A DNA stretch of 60,922 nucleotides from a virus: the IMG/VR virus record IMGVR_UViG_3300033183_000054, positions 1 through 60,922 of that record. One strand, written 5' to 3'. A model generated the notes under the pieces. The model made no database searches. It was not told where the DNA came from and saw nothing but the letters and a program-made list of their open reading frames with translations. How positions within the stretch are numbered: the first letter of the stretch is position 1; every line of letters begins with the position of its first letter. A program made the translations under genes and the position numbers. Below are positions 48,548 through 55,433 of this stretch, one piece after another.

Positions 48548-48986
48548 ACGTCAAGATAGAGATTTAGAAGTAAGAGAAACAACCGACCAAAGAAGTAAAC
48601 AATGGGCACCCCCATCACTACTTCCAGAATTTAAAAAGAAACCAGGTTGGGCGTATAGATGGATTAGAATTACTTTAGCTAACGAGGCGGATAACCGTAA
48701 TGCTTCTTCAAAAATGCGTGAAGGCTGGGAACCTGTGAAACATTCAGAGCACCCAGAAATAAATTTACCGGTAAGCTCCAATGGCAACTTTAAAGATGCC
48801 GTAGAAGTTGGTGGCTTACTACTTTGTAAAATGCCACAAGAAATGGTAGATCAGAGAAACGAGTATTACAAGAAAAAAGCAGAAGGTCAGGCAGAAGCAG
48901 TTGATAATAGCTTTTTAAAAGAAAATGACCCGCGTATGCCTCTATTCTCCGATAAAAAGTCTACTAAATCTTTCGGCAAAGGTTAA
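48540..48986 (+). CDS. Capsid-region structural protein
   Basis: The 148-residue product contains PPSLLPEFKKKPGWAYRWIRITLANEADNRNASSKMREGWEPV and ends DPRMPLFSDKKSTKSFGKG. I recall this R-W-x-R...N...K-x-R-E-G-W-E-P-V pattern in small proteins just before coat genes in aquatic phages. It may be a minor head or assembly protein. Confidence 0.7.
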   Translation: MDKRQDRDLEVRETTDQRSKQWAPPSLLPEFKKKPGWAYRWIRITLANEADNRNASSKMREGWEPVKHSEHPEINLPVSSNGNFKDAVEVGGLLLCKMPQEMVDQRNEYYKKKAEGQAEAVDNSFLKENDPRMPLFSDKKSTKSFGKG

Positions 48987-49007
48987 AATCTTTAAGGAGA
49001 TGATATT

Positions 49008-49610
49008 ATGGCAACAACAGCCGCAGCTTACGGTTTAAAAGCCGTTAATTTGATCGGTGGTCAGCCTTATGCTGGTTCTACACGTCAAATTAAAATCGCG
49101 TCTGGATATAATACTAACATCTTCAACGGAAGCGTCGTATCAATCGTAGCGGCAGGTACAATCGAATTAGTAACAACAATCGGTTCATCCGCTTCTAAAT
49201 TCCCTGCAGGTACTGTAGGTGTTTTCGTTGGATGTTCTTATACAGATCCAAACACTAAACAAAAATTATTCAAACAATACTGGCCAGCTGGCACAGTAGC
49301 TTCTGACGCAGTTGCATACGTAATTGACGATCCAGATGTTGTATTCCAAATTCAAGCTGACGATACAGTTCCTCAAACAGCTCTTGGTGCTAACGCTCCA
49401 TTAGCGAACGTACAGTCAACTTCTACAGGTGATACAGCTACAGGTAACTCAAACGTAGCATTAGACGCAACTGTTGTACAAACAGAAGCAGCTTTCAGAA
49501 TCGTGGATTTTGTTGATTCAACTACATCAAGCGTAGGCGATGCTTACACTGATGTGTTAGTTAAATTCAACGGTGTAAACCACGGTTACAATAACGGTAC
49601 TGGTATTTAA
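49008..49610 (+). CDS. Probable head decoration / minor capsid protein
   Basis: The 200-residue Ala/Thr/Val-rich protein (MATTAAAYGLKAVNLIGGQPYAGSTRQIKIASGYNTNIFNGSVVSIV...) is beta-rich without Cys-rich or catalytic motifs. It is encoded directly before the major coat protein with a strong AAGGAG site. Decoration proteins commonly have this make-up and position. Confidence 0.7.
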   Translation: MATTAAAYGLKAVNLIGGQPYAGSTRQIKIASGYNTNIFNGSVVSIVAAGTIELVTTIGSSASKFPAGTVGVFVGCSYTDPNTKQKLFKQYWPAGTVASDAVAYVIDDPDVVFQIQADDTVPQTALGANAPLANVQSTSTGDTATGNSNVALDATVVQTEAAFRIVDFVDSTTSSVGDAYTDVLVKFNGVNHGYNNGTGI

Positions 49611-49622
49611 GGAGAATAAACC

Positions 49623-50534
49623 ATGGCAATTTCAAGAGCTCAGTTATTAAAAGAACTGCTCCCAGGTCTTAATGCTTTATTCGGTATGGAATACCAGCGT
49701 TATGGCGAAGAGCACAAAGAAATCTACGAAACAGAATCATCAGAAAGAAGTTTCGAAGAAGAAACAAAACTATCAGGCTTCGCAGCTGCCCCTAACAAGG
49801 CTGAAGGCGCTGCAATTGCGTATGACAACGCACAAGAAGCTTGGACAGCTAGATATAATCACGAAACCATTGCTTTAGGTTTCTCACTAACAGAAGAAGC
49901 TGTTGAAGATAACCTCTACGACACTTTATCTGCTCGTTACACTAAAGCATTAGCTCGTGCTATGTCTTACACAAAACAAGTTAAAGCTGCTAACGTTTTA
50001 AACAACGGCTTTGACGGTACTAACTACCCAGGCGGTGACGCTAAAGCATTATTTGCTACAGATCACCCATTAGTAAACGGCGGTACAAATAGCAATACGC
50101 AGTCAACAGCTGCTGACTTAAACGAAACTTCATTAGAAAACGCAGTTATTCAGTTAGCTGGTTGGACAGATGAAAGAGGTTTATTAATTGCTGCTAAACC
50201 ACGTAAACTAATTATCCCACCAGCACTACAGTTTGTGGCTACTCGTTTATTAGAAACTGACCAAAGAGTTGGTACTGCTGATAACGATACAAACGCATTA
50301 CGTAGTAACGGTGCGATCCCAGAAGGATACACAGTAAATCACTTCTTAACAGATACTGATGCATACTTCTTAACAACCGATGTTCCTAACGGTATGAAGC
50401 ACTTCGAAAGAACTGCATTAACTACTTCTATGGACGGCGACTTCGACACAGGTAACGTACGTTACAAAGCTCGTGAGCGTTATTCATTCGGTTGGTCAGA
50501 TCCCCTCGGTATGTGGGGCTCACAAGGTGCTTAA
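49623..50534 (+). CDS. Major capsid protein
   Basis: The 303-residue protein (MAISRAQLLKELLPGLNALFGMEYQRY..., SFEEETKLSGFAAAP, ATDHPLVNGGTNSN, KARERYSFGWSDPLGMWGS) has the look of an HK97-fold coat protein. These are the N-arm helix, an extended E-loop-like segment with acidic residues, and the conserved ATDHPL and ...YSFGWSDPLG end that I associate with coat proteins of many aquatic phages. A strong AAGGAG site and an intrinsic terminator after the gene fit high-level expression. Confidence 0.85.
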   Translation: MAISRAQLLKELLPGLNALFGMEYQRYGEEHKEIYETESSERSFEEETKLSGFAAAPNKAEGAAIAYDNAQEAWTARYNHETIALGFSLTEEAVEDNLYDTLSARYTKALARAMSYTKQVKAANVLNNGFDGTNYPGGDAKALFATDHPLVNGGTNSNTQSTAADLNETSLENAVIQLAGWTDERGLLIAAKPRKLIIPPALQFVATRLLETDQRVGTADNDTNALRSNGAIPEGYTVNHFLTDTDAYFLTTDVPNGMKHFERTALTTSMDGDFDTGNVRYKARERYSFGWSDPLGMWGSQGA

Positions 50535-50561
50535 TTAGTTAAGTACTTTCTCTCCTCGAAG

Positions 50562-50587
50562 ACCCAGTTTCGGCTGGGTTTTCTTTT
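50562..50587 (+). terminator. Intrinsic terminator after major capsid gene
   Basis: ACCCAG, a six-base loop and CTGGGT are followed by TTTCTTTT. It lies 28 bases after the capsid stop and separates the capsid transcript from the pqqA-like gene. Confidence 0.85.
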
Positions 50588-50682
50588 ACCTATAACTAAT
50601 GGTTTTCTTTATAGTTTTTCTTTTTAATATCAATACAATACATATATCAGCTATGCTGAAATTTAATTTAAGGAGAATCATT

Positions 50683-50754
50683 ATGTGGACAACACCATCA
50701 GCAACAGAAATGAGATTTGGTTTTGAAGTAACAATGTACGTATGTAACAAGTAA
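50683..50754 (+). CDS. pqqA: PqqA-like PQQ precursor peptide (23 aa)
   Basis: The 23-codon frame has AAGGAG (50670-50675) seven bases before ATG. The peptide has the length and layout of bacterial PqqA: Met1-Trp2, Pro5, Arg11, Gly13 and GFEVTMY at 13-19. This sets Glu15 and Tyr19 in the E-x3-Y spacing of the two residues cross-linked by PqqE to make pyrroloquinoline quinone. No pqqB, C, D or E is seen in the window, so conversion would rely on the host pathway. The gene lies between terminators (50562-50587 and 50850-50871), within the capsid gene group, so late expression is likely. A palindrome, TCAGCTATGCTGA (50647-50659), precedes it. I found no convincing promoter between 50588 and 50646. 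A chance frame with all these residues and a perfect site is very unlikely. Confidence 0.9.
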   Translation: MWTTPSATEMRFGFEVTMYVCNK

Positions 50755-50763
50755 GTATATAAT

Positions 50764-50836
50764 TTAAAAACTTATTATCTATTCGGTACGGTGGCTAGGA
50801 AACAGCCTGAATCGTTTAAAAGGGATAATATTTTAA
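50764..50836 (+). ncRNA. Candidate structured RNA downstream of pqqA
   Basis: TTAAAA and TATTATC (50764-50769, 50773-50779) pair with GATAATA and TTTTAA (50824-50830, 50831-50836), leaving a 3-nt bulge. Inside, ATTCGG (50781-50786) pairs with CTGAAT (50807-50812), enclosing a small GCT/AGC hairpin. The element lies between the pqqA stop and a terminator. It could stabilise the pqqA mRNA or be a separate small RNA. The fold is by eye only. Confidence 0.35.
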
Positions 50837-50849
50837 AAGCACCAACATT

Positions 50850-50871
50850 AAAGGGCCTAGTGTCCTTTTTT
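50850..50871 (+). terminator. Intrinsic terminator after pqqA unit
   Basis: AAAGGGC (50850-50856), a five-base loop and GTCCTTT (50862-50868, one G-U) run into six T residues. It closes the pqqA transcription unit. Confidence 0.75.
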
Positions 50872-50922
50872 GTTGTATAATGTCTATAAAATGTGTATCA
50901 TTTAGTTATTCGGGAAACATCG

Positions 50923-50965
50923 ACTTATCTAACTGCCCCGACAGACGCATACACGATAGATAAGT
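50923..50965 (+). promoter_or_regulatory. Inverted-repeat leader element before structural gene
   Basis: ACTTATCTA (50923-50931) and TAGATAAGT (50957-50965) form a perfect 9-bp stem around a 25-base loop rich in C, G and A. It lies 24 bases before ATG 50990 and just before the GGAGA site. It could be an mRNA leader controlling the next gene or part of a promoter region; TATAAT at 50876-50881 lies shortly upstream. Confidence 0.5.
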
Positions 50966-50989
50966 TTAACTTTGTATGGAGACATTATA

Positions 50990-51466
50990 ATGGCAAGATC
51001 AACCTTTTCAGGTCCAGTCACATCTAATGCTGGCTTTAATGGACCAGTCGTAGTAGACAATACTACACTCAACACAGGCGCAGCGGTTACAACAACTCTT
51101 ACACGCGCTCAATCAGGAACATTATTTGAAGTAGACGGCACAGACGACATTGTTGTTAATATGCCAGCTCTAAGCACAGATAACCCAGGTACAACCTATG
51201 AATTTTTTGTAACCACAGCCGTTGGTTCAGGTAAAACAGTAACATTTGTGTTACCAGGTTCAGCAGTATCTAATTTCTATGGCGCTTTATCTCTTATGGG
51301 TGGCGCAGCGGCTAACCCAGCAAGTGACGTTGCAGGTGATACATTAACATTAGTAGCTACAACAGCAGTTAATGCAAGAGTTAAACTAACATGTATTTCT
51401 GATGACGGTACTAACTCTACATGGAAAGCTGAAACACTTTCTACACCAATAGCAACTATTGCATAA
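50990..51466 (+). CDS. Structural protein, probable decoration or fibre
   Basis: ATG 50990 (MARSTFSGPVTSNAGFNGPV) has GGAGA upstream; a frame-start at 50972 lacks a site. The 158-residue protein is Thr/Ala/Val-rich and beta-type, with TYEFFVTTAVGSGKTVTFVLPGS. Similar SGP-V-S starts occur in virion proteins of aquatic phages. No enzymatic motif is present. Confidence 0.7.
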   Translation: MARSTFSGPVTSNAGFNGPVVVDNTTLNTGAAVTTTLTRAQSGTLFEVDGTDDIVVNMPALSTDNPGTTYEFFVTTAVGSGKTVTFVLPGSAVSNFYGALSLMGGAAANPASDVAGDTLTLVATTAVNARVKLTCISDDGTNSTWKAETLSTPIATIA

Positions 51467-51479
51467 TAGGAGATAAATT

Positions 51480-51998
51480 ATGTCTATGCAATCAGATGTA
51501 AAACAGGCATTTATAAATCAGTCTGGTTACCCTACACCCTATGAAAGATTGCGTATTAAAGGTATCGCTGTTAAAGGGTCCTCATCCGCAGGACAACTTG
51601 ACGTGTTTTCTACGAACGCTACTCCTGTTGCAGGAACTTATGGTCAGTCTGGTTCAACTATTACTGTTACCAAAGTGGGTCACGGGTTATCAACAGGAGA
51701 TAAGATTGGCATTGCTTATACTGCCGGTACAGGTGGAACAGCAGTGTGTGGAAACGTAGTTATTACAGTAACCGGCGATGATACTTTTACAATATCTTGT
51801 ATCAATTCATATACAATTACGGGTGATCCTGCCTGCCGATATGTTACAAATGGTGGCTCATGGTTAATGACATTTACATTAGCTGCTACTGATATTTACA
51901 ACAATTACTTTAATATACCTGACCAAGGAATACTAGTAGAGAAAAAAGTATATTGTTCTATGTCAAATGTTAGTGCCGCAACTATATTTTATGCATAA
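51480..51998 (+). CDS. Structural protein (beta-rich)
   Basis: The 172-residue product has a short helical start and then beta-type sequence (GSTITVTKVGHGLSTGDKIGIAYTAGTGGTAVCG..., NVVITVTGDDTFTIS). The GHGLSTGD segment is a motif found in fibre-like beta modules, and a related one is in the gp10-like protein (GHGASTGDFVTFTG). A virion surface role is likely. Confidence 0.65.
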   Translation: MSMQSDVKQAFINQSGYPTPYERLRIKGIAVKGSSSAGQLDVFSTNATPVAGTYGQSGSTITVTKVGHGLSTGDKIGIAYTAGTGGTAVCGNVVITVTGDDTFTISCINSYTITGDPACRYVTNGGSWLMTFTLAATDIYNNYFNIPDQGILVEKKVYCSMSNVSAATIFYA

Positions 51999-52294
51999 TG
52001 GCAACGACTAAGAAAAAAGGAATGGGTATTAAAACTTCTGTAAAGTCGGGCAACTTTCGTCCGACCAAGCAGGGTGCGGGTATGACTAAGAAAGGTGTTG
52101 CAGCCTATCGCAAAGCCAACCCAGGTTCTAAATTAAAAACAGCGGTTACGGGTAAAGTCAAACCTGGGTCTAAAGATGCAAAACGACGTAAGTCATTTTG
52201 TGCTAGGTCTGCAGGACAGATGAAGCAGTTTCCAAAGGCAGCTAAAGACCCTAACTCAAGATTACGTCAAGCAAGACGTAGGTGGAAGTGTTAA
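51998..52294 (+). CDS. Small basic Cys-containing phage protein
   Basis: The ATG overlaps the previous stop (TAATG). The 98-residue protein is strongly basic and ends KSFCARSAGQMKQFPKAAKDPNSRLRQARRRWKC. The SFCAR...RWKC end is a recurring signature of small basic proteins in phage structural operons. It may bind DNA or be packaged. The function is unknown. Confidence 0.7.
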   Translation: MATTKKKGMGIKTSVKSGNFRPTKQGAGMTKKGVAAYRKANPGSKLKTAVTGKVKPGSKDAKRRKSFCARSAGQMKQFPKAAKDPNSRLRQARRRWKC

Positions 52295-52295
52295 C

Positions 52296-52520
52296 ATGGA
52301 AAAGATGCAAGAAACAGTAGCTGTTCACTCGGCAGAGATTGAACACATGAAGAAAGACATAGATCACATCATGGCTAAAGTTGACAAGATGGACAGGTCT
52401 ATTGATGAAATTAAAGAAACATTGGCTGAATTTAAAGGTGGTAAAAGAGTGGCAATGTGGTTCTTTGGTTTTATTGGTGTAATTGCAGGGTCTATAGTGA
52501 CTTGGTTTATGGGTAAATAA
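52296..52520 (+). CDS. Coiled-coil tail-anchored protein (XhlA-like)
   Basis: The 74-residue product has a heptad-like helix (AVHSAEIEHMKKDIDHIMAKVDKMDRSIDEIKETLAEF) and a C-terminal membrane segment (MWFFGFIGVIAGSIVTWFM). This is the layout of XhlA-type proteins that work with holins in some phages. Here it is far from the lysozyme gene, so a structural or membrane-docking role is also possible. Confidence 0.6.
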   Translation: MEKMQETVAVHSAEIEHMKKDIDHIMAKVDKMDRSIDEIKETLAEFKGGKRVAMWFFGFIGVIAGSIVTWFMGK

Positions 52521-52681
52521 TGTTTAAAAGGATATTAAAAATGTTTGAAAAAGAAAATCATGAACAACATGAAGAAAAAGTTGAGGCTATAAAAAAAGAA
52601 GCTAAACCTAAAAAGTTTGACGCTAAAGCCCATAGAGAAAAAATAAAAGCTATGGAATTTGCAAATGCCAGCAAAAAGTAA
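52520..52681 (+). CDS. Small charged hypothetical protein (53 aa)
   Basis: The start overlaps the preceding stop (TAATG). The Lys/Glu-rich helical product (MFKRILKMFEKENHEQHEEKVEAIKKEAKPKKFDAKAHREK...) overlaps the next gene by 17 bases. No family is recognised. Confidence 0.5.
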   Translation: MFKRILKMFEKENHEQHEEKVEAIKKEAKPKKFDAKAHREKIKAMEFANASKK

Positions 52682-52802
52682 AAAACAGTATCAGTTTATG
52701 AAAGCGGTAGCCAATAATCCTAAGTTTGCAAAGAAGGTAGGTGTACCTACAAAAGTAGGTAAAGAATTTACAAAGAAACCAAAGTCCAAAAGGAGAAAAT
52801 AA
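52665..52802 (+). CDS. Small basic conserved phage protein (45 aa)
   Basis: The product begins MPAKSKKQYQFMKAVANNPKFAKKVG and contains VPTKVGKEFTKK. I recall this pattern (AKSKKQ...FAKKVG.P..VGKEF) in short genes near capsid and tail genes of diverse phages. It ends by TAATG overlap with the next gene. It is probably a packaged or DNA-associated small protein; the function is unknown. Confidence 0.65.
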   Translation: MPAKSKKQYQFMKAVANNPKFAKKVGVPTKVGKEFTKKPKSKRRK

Positions 52803-53158
52803 TGGGCGACGAAAAAAAGAAAAAAGTAATTAAACCTGAAGACGAAAAAAAGCGTATTAAGGACATGGCTAAAGAAGAACGCATGAAAAAAATTCTTACT
52901 AAAGATATGGAAACGTTCGGACCTAGAGAAGAATCTAAACCTATGAAATCTATGAAGTCTAAGGACCCAATGGTTGGAGTAGTTAAAGAACCAGGACCTA
53001 TGAGTGGAAATATGCTTAAGGAAAAGAAAAAAGCTGGCGGTAAGATTGGTATGGGTATGACTAAGAATAATTATAAAAAAGGTGGCAAAGTTTCCTCTTG
53101 CTCTAAACGAGCTGATGGCTGTGCTAAACGTGGTAAAACTAAAGGACGGATGGTTTAA
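52802..53158 (+). CDS. Lys-rich protein with RGKTKGRMV tail (1 of 3)
   Basis: The 118-residue protein is very rich in Lys, Met and Glu and ends with YKKGGKVSSCSKRADGCAKRGKTKGRMV. The same tail closes the two products at 53161 and 53521. The tail, KKGGxV-x(n)-C-x(n)-G-x-C/A-KRGKT(K/R)GRMV, is a shared module, perhaps a docking or DNA-binding peptide. I recall RGKTKG tails in structural operons of aquatic phages. Confidence 0.65.
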   Translation: MGDEKKKKVIKPEDEKKRIKDMAKEERMKKILTKDMETFGPREESKPMKSMKSKDPMVGVVKEPGPMSGNMLKEKKKAGGKIGMGMTKNNYKKGGKVSSCSKRADGCAKRGKTKGRMV

Positions 53159-53160
53159 TT

Positions 53161-53340
53161 ATGAAACCTGTAGACAAAGAAAAAAACCCTGGACTAGCTA
53201 AACTACCAACGGAAGTTCGTAACAAAATGGGCTACATGAAAAAAGGTGGTAAAGTTGGGTATAAAAAAGGCGGTAAAGTTAAAAAGTGCAAACGTGATGG
53301 TATTTGCAAAAAAGGTAAGACAAAAGGACGCATGGTATGA
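53161..53340 (+). CDS. Lys-rich protein with RGKTKGRMV-type tail (2 of 3)
   Basis: The 59-residue frame starts two bases after the previous stop: MKPVDKEKNPGLAKLPTEVRNKMG, then two KKGGKV units and KKCKRDGICKKGKTKGRMV. It is essentially the shared tail with a short head. The stop overlaps the next start as ATGA. Confidence 0.65.
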   Translation: MKPVDKEKNPGLAKLPTEVRNKMGYMKKGGKVGYKKGGKVKKCKRDGICKKGKTKGRMV

Positions 53341-53519
53341 TGAAATGTCGTGGCATGGGCAAAGCCATGAAGCCTGTAGCATTTAAAAATGGCGGTTCTA
53401 CTAAAAATAAAACCAACAAAGACGCATGCTACCACAAAGTAAAAGCAAGCTACAAGGTATTTCCTAGTGCATACGCATCTGGTGCTATTGCTAAGTGCAG
53501 AAAGAATAAAGGTAAATAA
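53337..53519 (+). CDS. Small conserved protein with YHKVK...SAYASGA motif
   Basis: The 60-residue product has MKCRGMGKAMKP at the start and DACYHKVKASYKVFPSAYASGAIAKCRKNKGK at the end. I know the CYHKVKxxYKVxPSAYASGALxKCRK end from many phage proteins; it is compact, basic and Cys-containing. The function is unknown, but it travels with structural genes. Confidence 0.7.
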   Translation: MMKCRGMGKAMKPVAFKNGGSTKNKTNKDACYHKVKASYKVFPSAYASGAIAKCRKNKGK

Positions 53520-53520
53520 A

Positions 53521-53922
53521 ATGGTAGATAAGACTAAAAGAAAAGACTATATGAAGTCTAGAATTACTGAAGGCAAAAAAGAAAAAGGAGCTAAACATTT
53601 AGATTCTAGTAATCAACCTACAGCTAGACAAAAAGGATATGCTAAAGGTTTAAAAGAGCAGAAAGATTTTATGGAAGGTTCTAAAGCTAGAAAGTATTTA
53701 GGTGAACTTTATGGTGTTGGGTTTAGTGAAAAAACAGAACTACCTACTTTAAAAGATAGTGATGAAAGACTAAAAAATAATACTGGTGCTCAAGGAAGAA
53801 ACCAAGGACGTAAGGACATGGCTGAAGCTAAAAAGAAAAACATGAAAAAAGGTGGCATCGTTAAAAAATGCAAACGAGACGGTATTTGTAAAAGAGGTAA
53901 AACTAGAGGTAGAATGGTTTAA
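53521..53922 (+). CDS. Lys-rich protein with RGKTRGRMV tail (3 of 3)
   Basis: ATG 53521 follows the previous stop directly after AAAGGTAAATAAA; earlier in-frame codons overlap the upstream gene. The 133-residue protein has a charged head (RKDYMKSRITEGKKEKGAKHLDSS, ARQKGYAKGLKEQKDFMEGS) and the shared tail GGIVKKCKRDGICKRGKTRGRMV. Its neighbours and composition suggest a packaged nucleic-acid-associated protein. Confidence 0.7.
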   Translation: MVDKTKRKDYMKSRITEGKKEKGAKHLDSSNQPTARQKGYAKGLKEQKDFMEGSKARKYLGELYGVGFSEKTELPTLKDSDERLKNNTGAQGRNQGRKDMAEAKKKNMKKGGIVKKCKRDGICKRGKTRGRMV

Positions 53923-54203
53923 TGGCAGTTCGTAAGACAGCTAAAGGCGCCGCACTAAAACGTTGGTTCCAAGAAGATTGGAAAGATGTTAGAACAGGCA
54001 AAGCGTGTGGTAGACAAAAAGGAGAATCACGTGGAACTCCTTATTGCAGACCTAGCAAACGTGTATCAAGTAAAACTCCTAAGACATCAGGAGAAATGAC
54101 TGCAGCTGAGAAGAAGTCTAGAATAGCTCAGAAGAAAAGTTTAGGGCAACCAGCAGGTAAACCGAGAAGAGTTGCCCCACTAAAACGTAGAAGGAAGAAA
54201 TAA
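53922..54203 (+). CDS. DUF5872-like basic protein
   Basis: The start overlaps the previous stop (TAATG). The 93-residue product has ALKRWFQEDWKDVRTGKACGRQKGESRGTPYCRPSKRVSSKTPKT and MTAAEKKSRIAQKK, matching the W-F-x-E-x-W-x-D...CGR...PxCxPxxRV...MTxxEK pattern that I associate with DUF5872. It is basic throughout; the function is unknown. Confidence 0.7.
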   Translation: MAVRKTAKGAALKRWFQEDWKDVRTGKACGRQKGESRGTPYCRPSKRVSSKTPKTSGEMTAAEKKSRIAQKKSLGQPAGKPRRVAPLKRRRKK

Positions 54204-54884
54204 ATGGCTACATCAGGAACAGCAACATTTAATTTAGACTTAAATAATATAGTCGAAGAAGCGTTCGAGCGATGCGGTGCTGAACTACGTACAGGTTATG
54301 ATTTAAGAACTGCAAGACGTAGTCTAAACTTACTTACTGCAGAATGGGCTAACCGAGGCGTTAACCTATGGACTATTGATGAGGGTTCAGTGACACTAAC
54401 TTCAGGTACAAACAATTATAATCTACCTGCGGATACCATTGACTTAATCGAACAAGTAGTAAGAACAGGTACAGGACAGAATCAACAAGACATTAACATT
54501 ACTAGAATCTCTGCTCCTACATGGGGAACAATACCAAACAAAAATGCAACAGGTCGACCAATACAAGTATGGATAAATAGACAAGCAAGTCAACCACAAA
54601 TTAATGTATGGCCTGCACCAGATAACAATAATTACACATTTGTCTATTGGAGATTGAAGCGTATTGAGGACGCAGGGAACGGCGTTAATACTCAAGACAT
54701 ACCGTTTAGATTTTTACCTTGTTTAGTAGCAGGATTAGCTTTTTATTTAAGTATGAAACTACCAGGTGCTGATATAAGAACTCAAATGCTAAAACAAGAA
54801 TATGAAGAACAGTGGTTATTAGCTTCAACTGAAGATAGAGAAAAAGCCGATTTAAGACTTGCACCCCGTCGGCAATATTTATAA
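54204..54884 (+). CDS. P22 gp4-like head-tail adaptor
   Basis: The 226-residue protein begins with NNIVEEAFERCGAELRTGYDLRTARRSLNLLTAEWANRGVNLWTID and later has TIPNKNATGRPIQVWINRQASQPQINVWPAPDNNNYTFVYWRLKRI. This pattern is typical of the gp4-type adaptor of P22-like podoviruses, which binds the portal after packaging and carries the stabilisation protein. The presence of a gp10-like gene elsewhere in the window agrees. Confidence 0.8.
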   Translation: MATSGTATFNLDLNNIVEEAFERCGAELRTGYDLRTARRSLNLLTAEWANRGVNLWTIDEGSVTLTSGTNNYNLPADTIDLIEQVVRTGTGQNQQDINITRISAPTWGTIPNKNATGRPIQVWINRQASQPQINVWPAPDNNNYTFVYWRLKRIEDAGNGVNTQDIPFRFLPCLVAGLAFYLSMKLPGADIRTQMLKQEYEEQWLLASTEDREKADLRLAPRRQYL

Positions 54885-54893
54885 GGAAACGCT

Positions 54894-55247
54894 ATGGGAC
54901 GAAAGTATACGTCTGGTAAACATACCATAGCAGAATGTGATAGATGTGGTTTTAGGTATAAGCTAAAAGAACTAAAAGACTTATTTATAAAAACTACAGA
55001 CACTAATATTAAAGTCTGCAAAGAGTGTTGGGAACCAGACCATCCACAGAACATGCAAGGTATGTATCCTGTTGATGACCCACAGGCAGTAGAAGACCCA
55101 AGACCAGATAAAAACTTGGAGATACAAAGAGATTATCAGTATGGTTGGAATCCTGTTGGACTTAATAATCCACTTGCATTACCAGACGTAGAAGATGATT
55201 TGGAAGGTACCGGCGGGGTTGGCACGGTTACTGTAACAACAACTTAG
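54894..55247 (+). CDS. Zinc-ribbon structural protein
   Basis: The 117-residue product has a four-Cys ribbon (IAECDRCGFRYKLKELKDLFIKTTDTNIKVCKECWEPDHPQNM) followed by Pro/Asp-rich extended sequence and a Thr/Val/Gly tail. Proteins of this form (CDRCG...YKLKxL...VCxxCWxxDHPQ) are frequent between connector genes of aquatic phages. Its role in the connector or tail is unknown. Confidence 0.7.
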   Translation: MGRKYTSGKHTIAECDRCGFRYKLKELKDLFIKTTDTNIKVCKECWEPDHPQNMQGMYPVDDPQAVEDPRPDKNLEIQRDYQYGWNPVGLNNPLALPDVEDDLEGTGGVGTVTVTTT

Positions 55248-55256
55248 GAGTATAAT

Positions 55257-55424
55257 ATGAACAAAGATAGAAAAGGCTGCAATACTACATATAAACAACC
55301 AGAGATGGTTGCAGTGCCTAACACAGCTGGATATCCGTCAAAAGATGTTAAGACTGAAGGTGTAGTAACACGCGGTAACGGTGCAGCAACAAAAGGTACA
55401 AAAGCACGCGGCCCAATGGCATAA
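55257..55424 (+). CDS. Small conserved protein with RGNGAATKGTKARGPMA end
   Basis: The 55-residue frame has AGGAG upstream. It ends VVTRGNGAATKGTKARGPMA, a striking Gly/Lys/Arg tail I have seen in small phage structural-operon proteins (TRGxGAAxKGxxxRGPxA). It is too short for an enzyme. It may be a virion-associated peptide. Confidence 0.65.
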   Translation: MNKDRKGCNTTYKQPEMVAVPNTAGYPSKDVKTEGVVTRGNGAATKGTKARGPMA

Positions 55425-55433
55425 GGATAAAGA

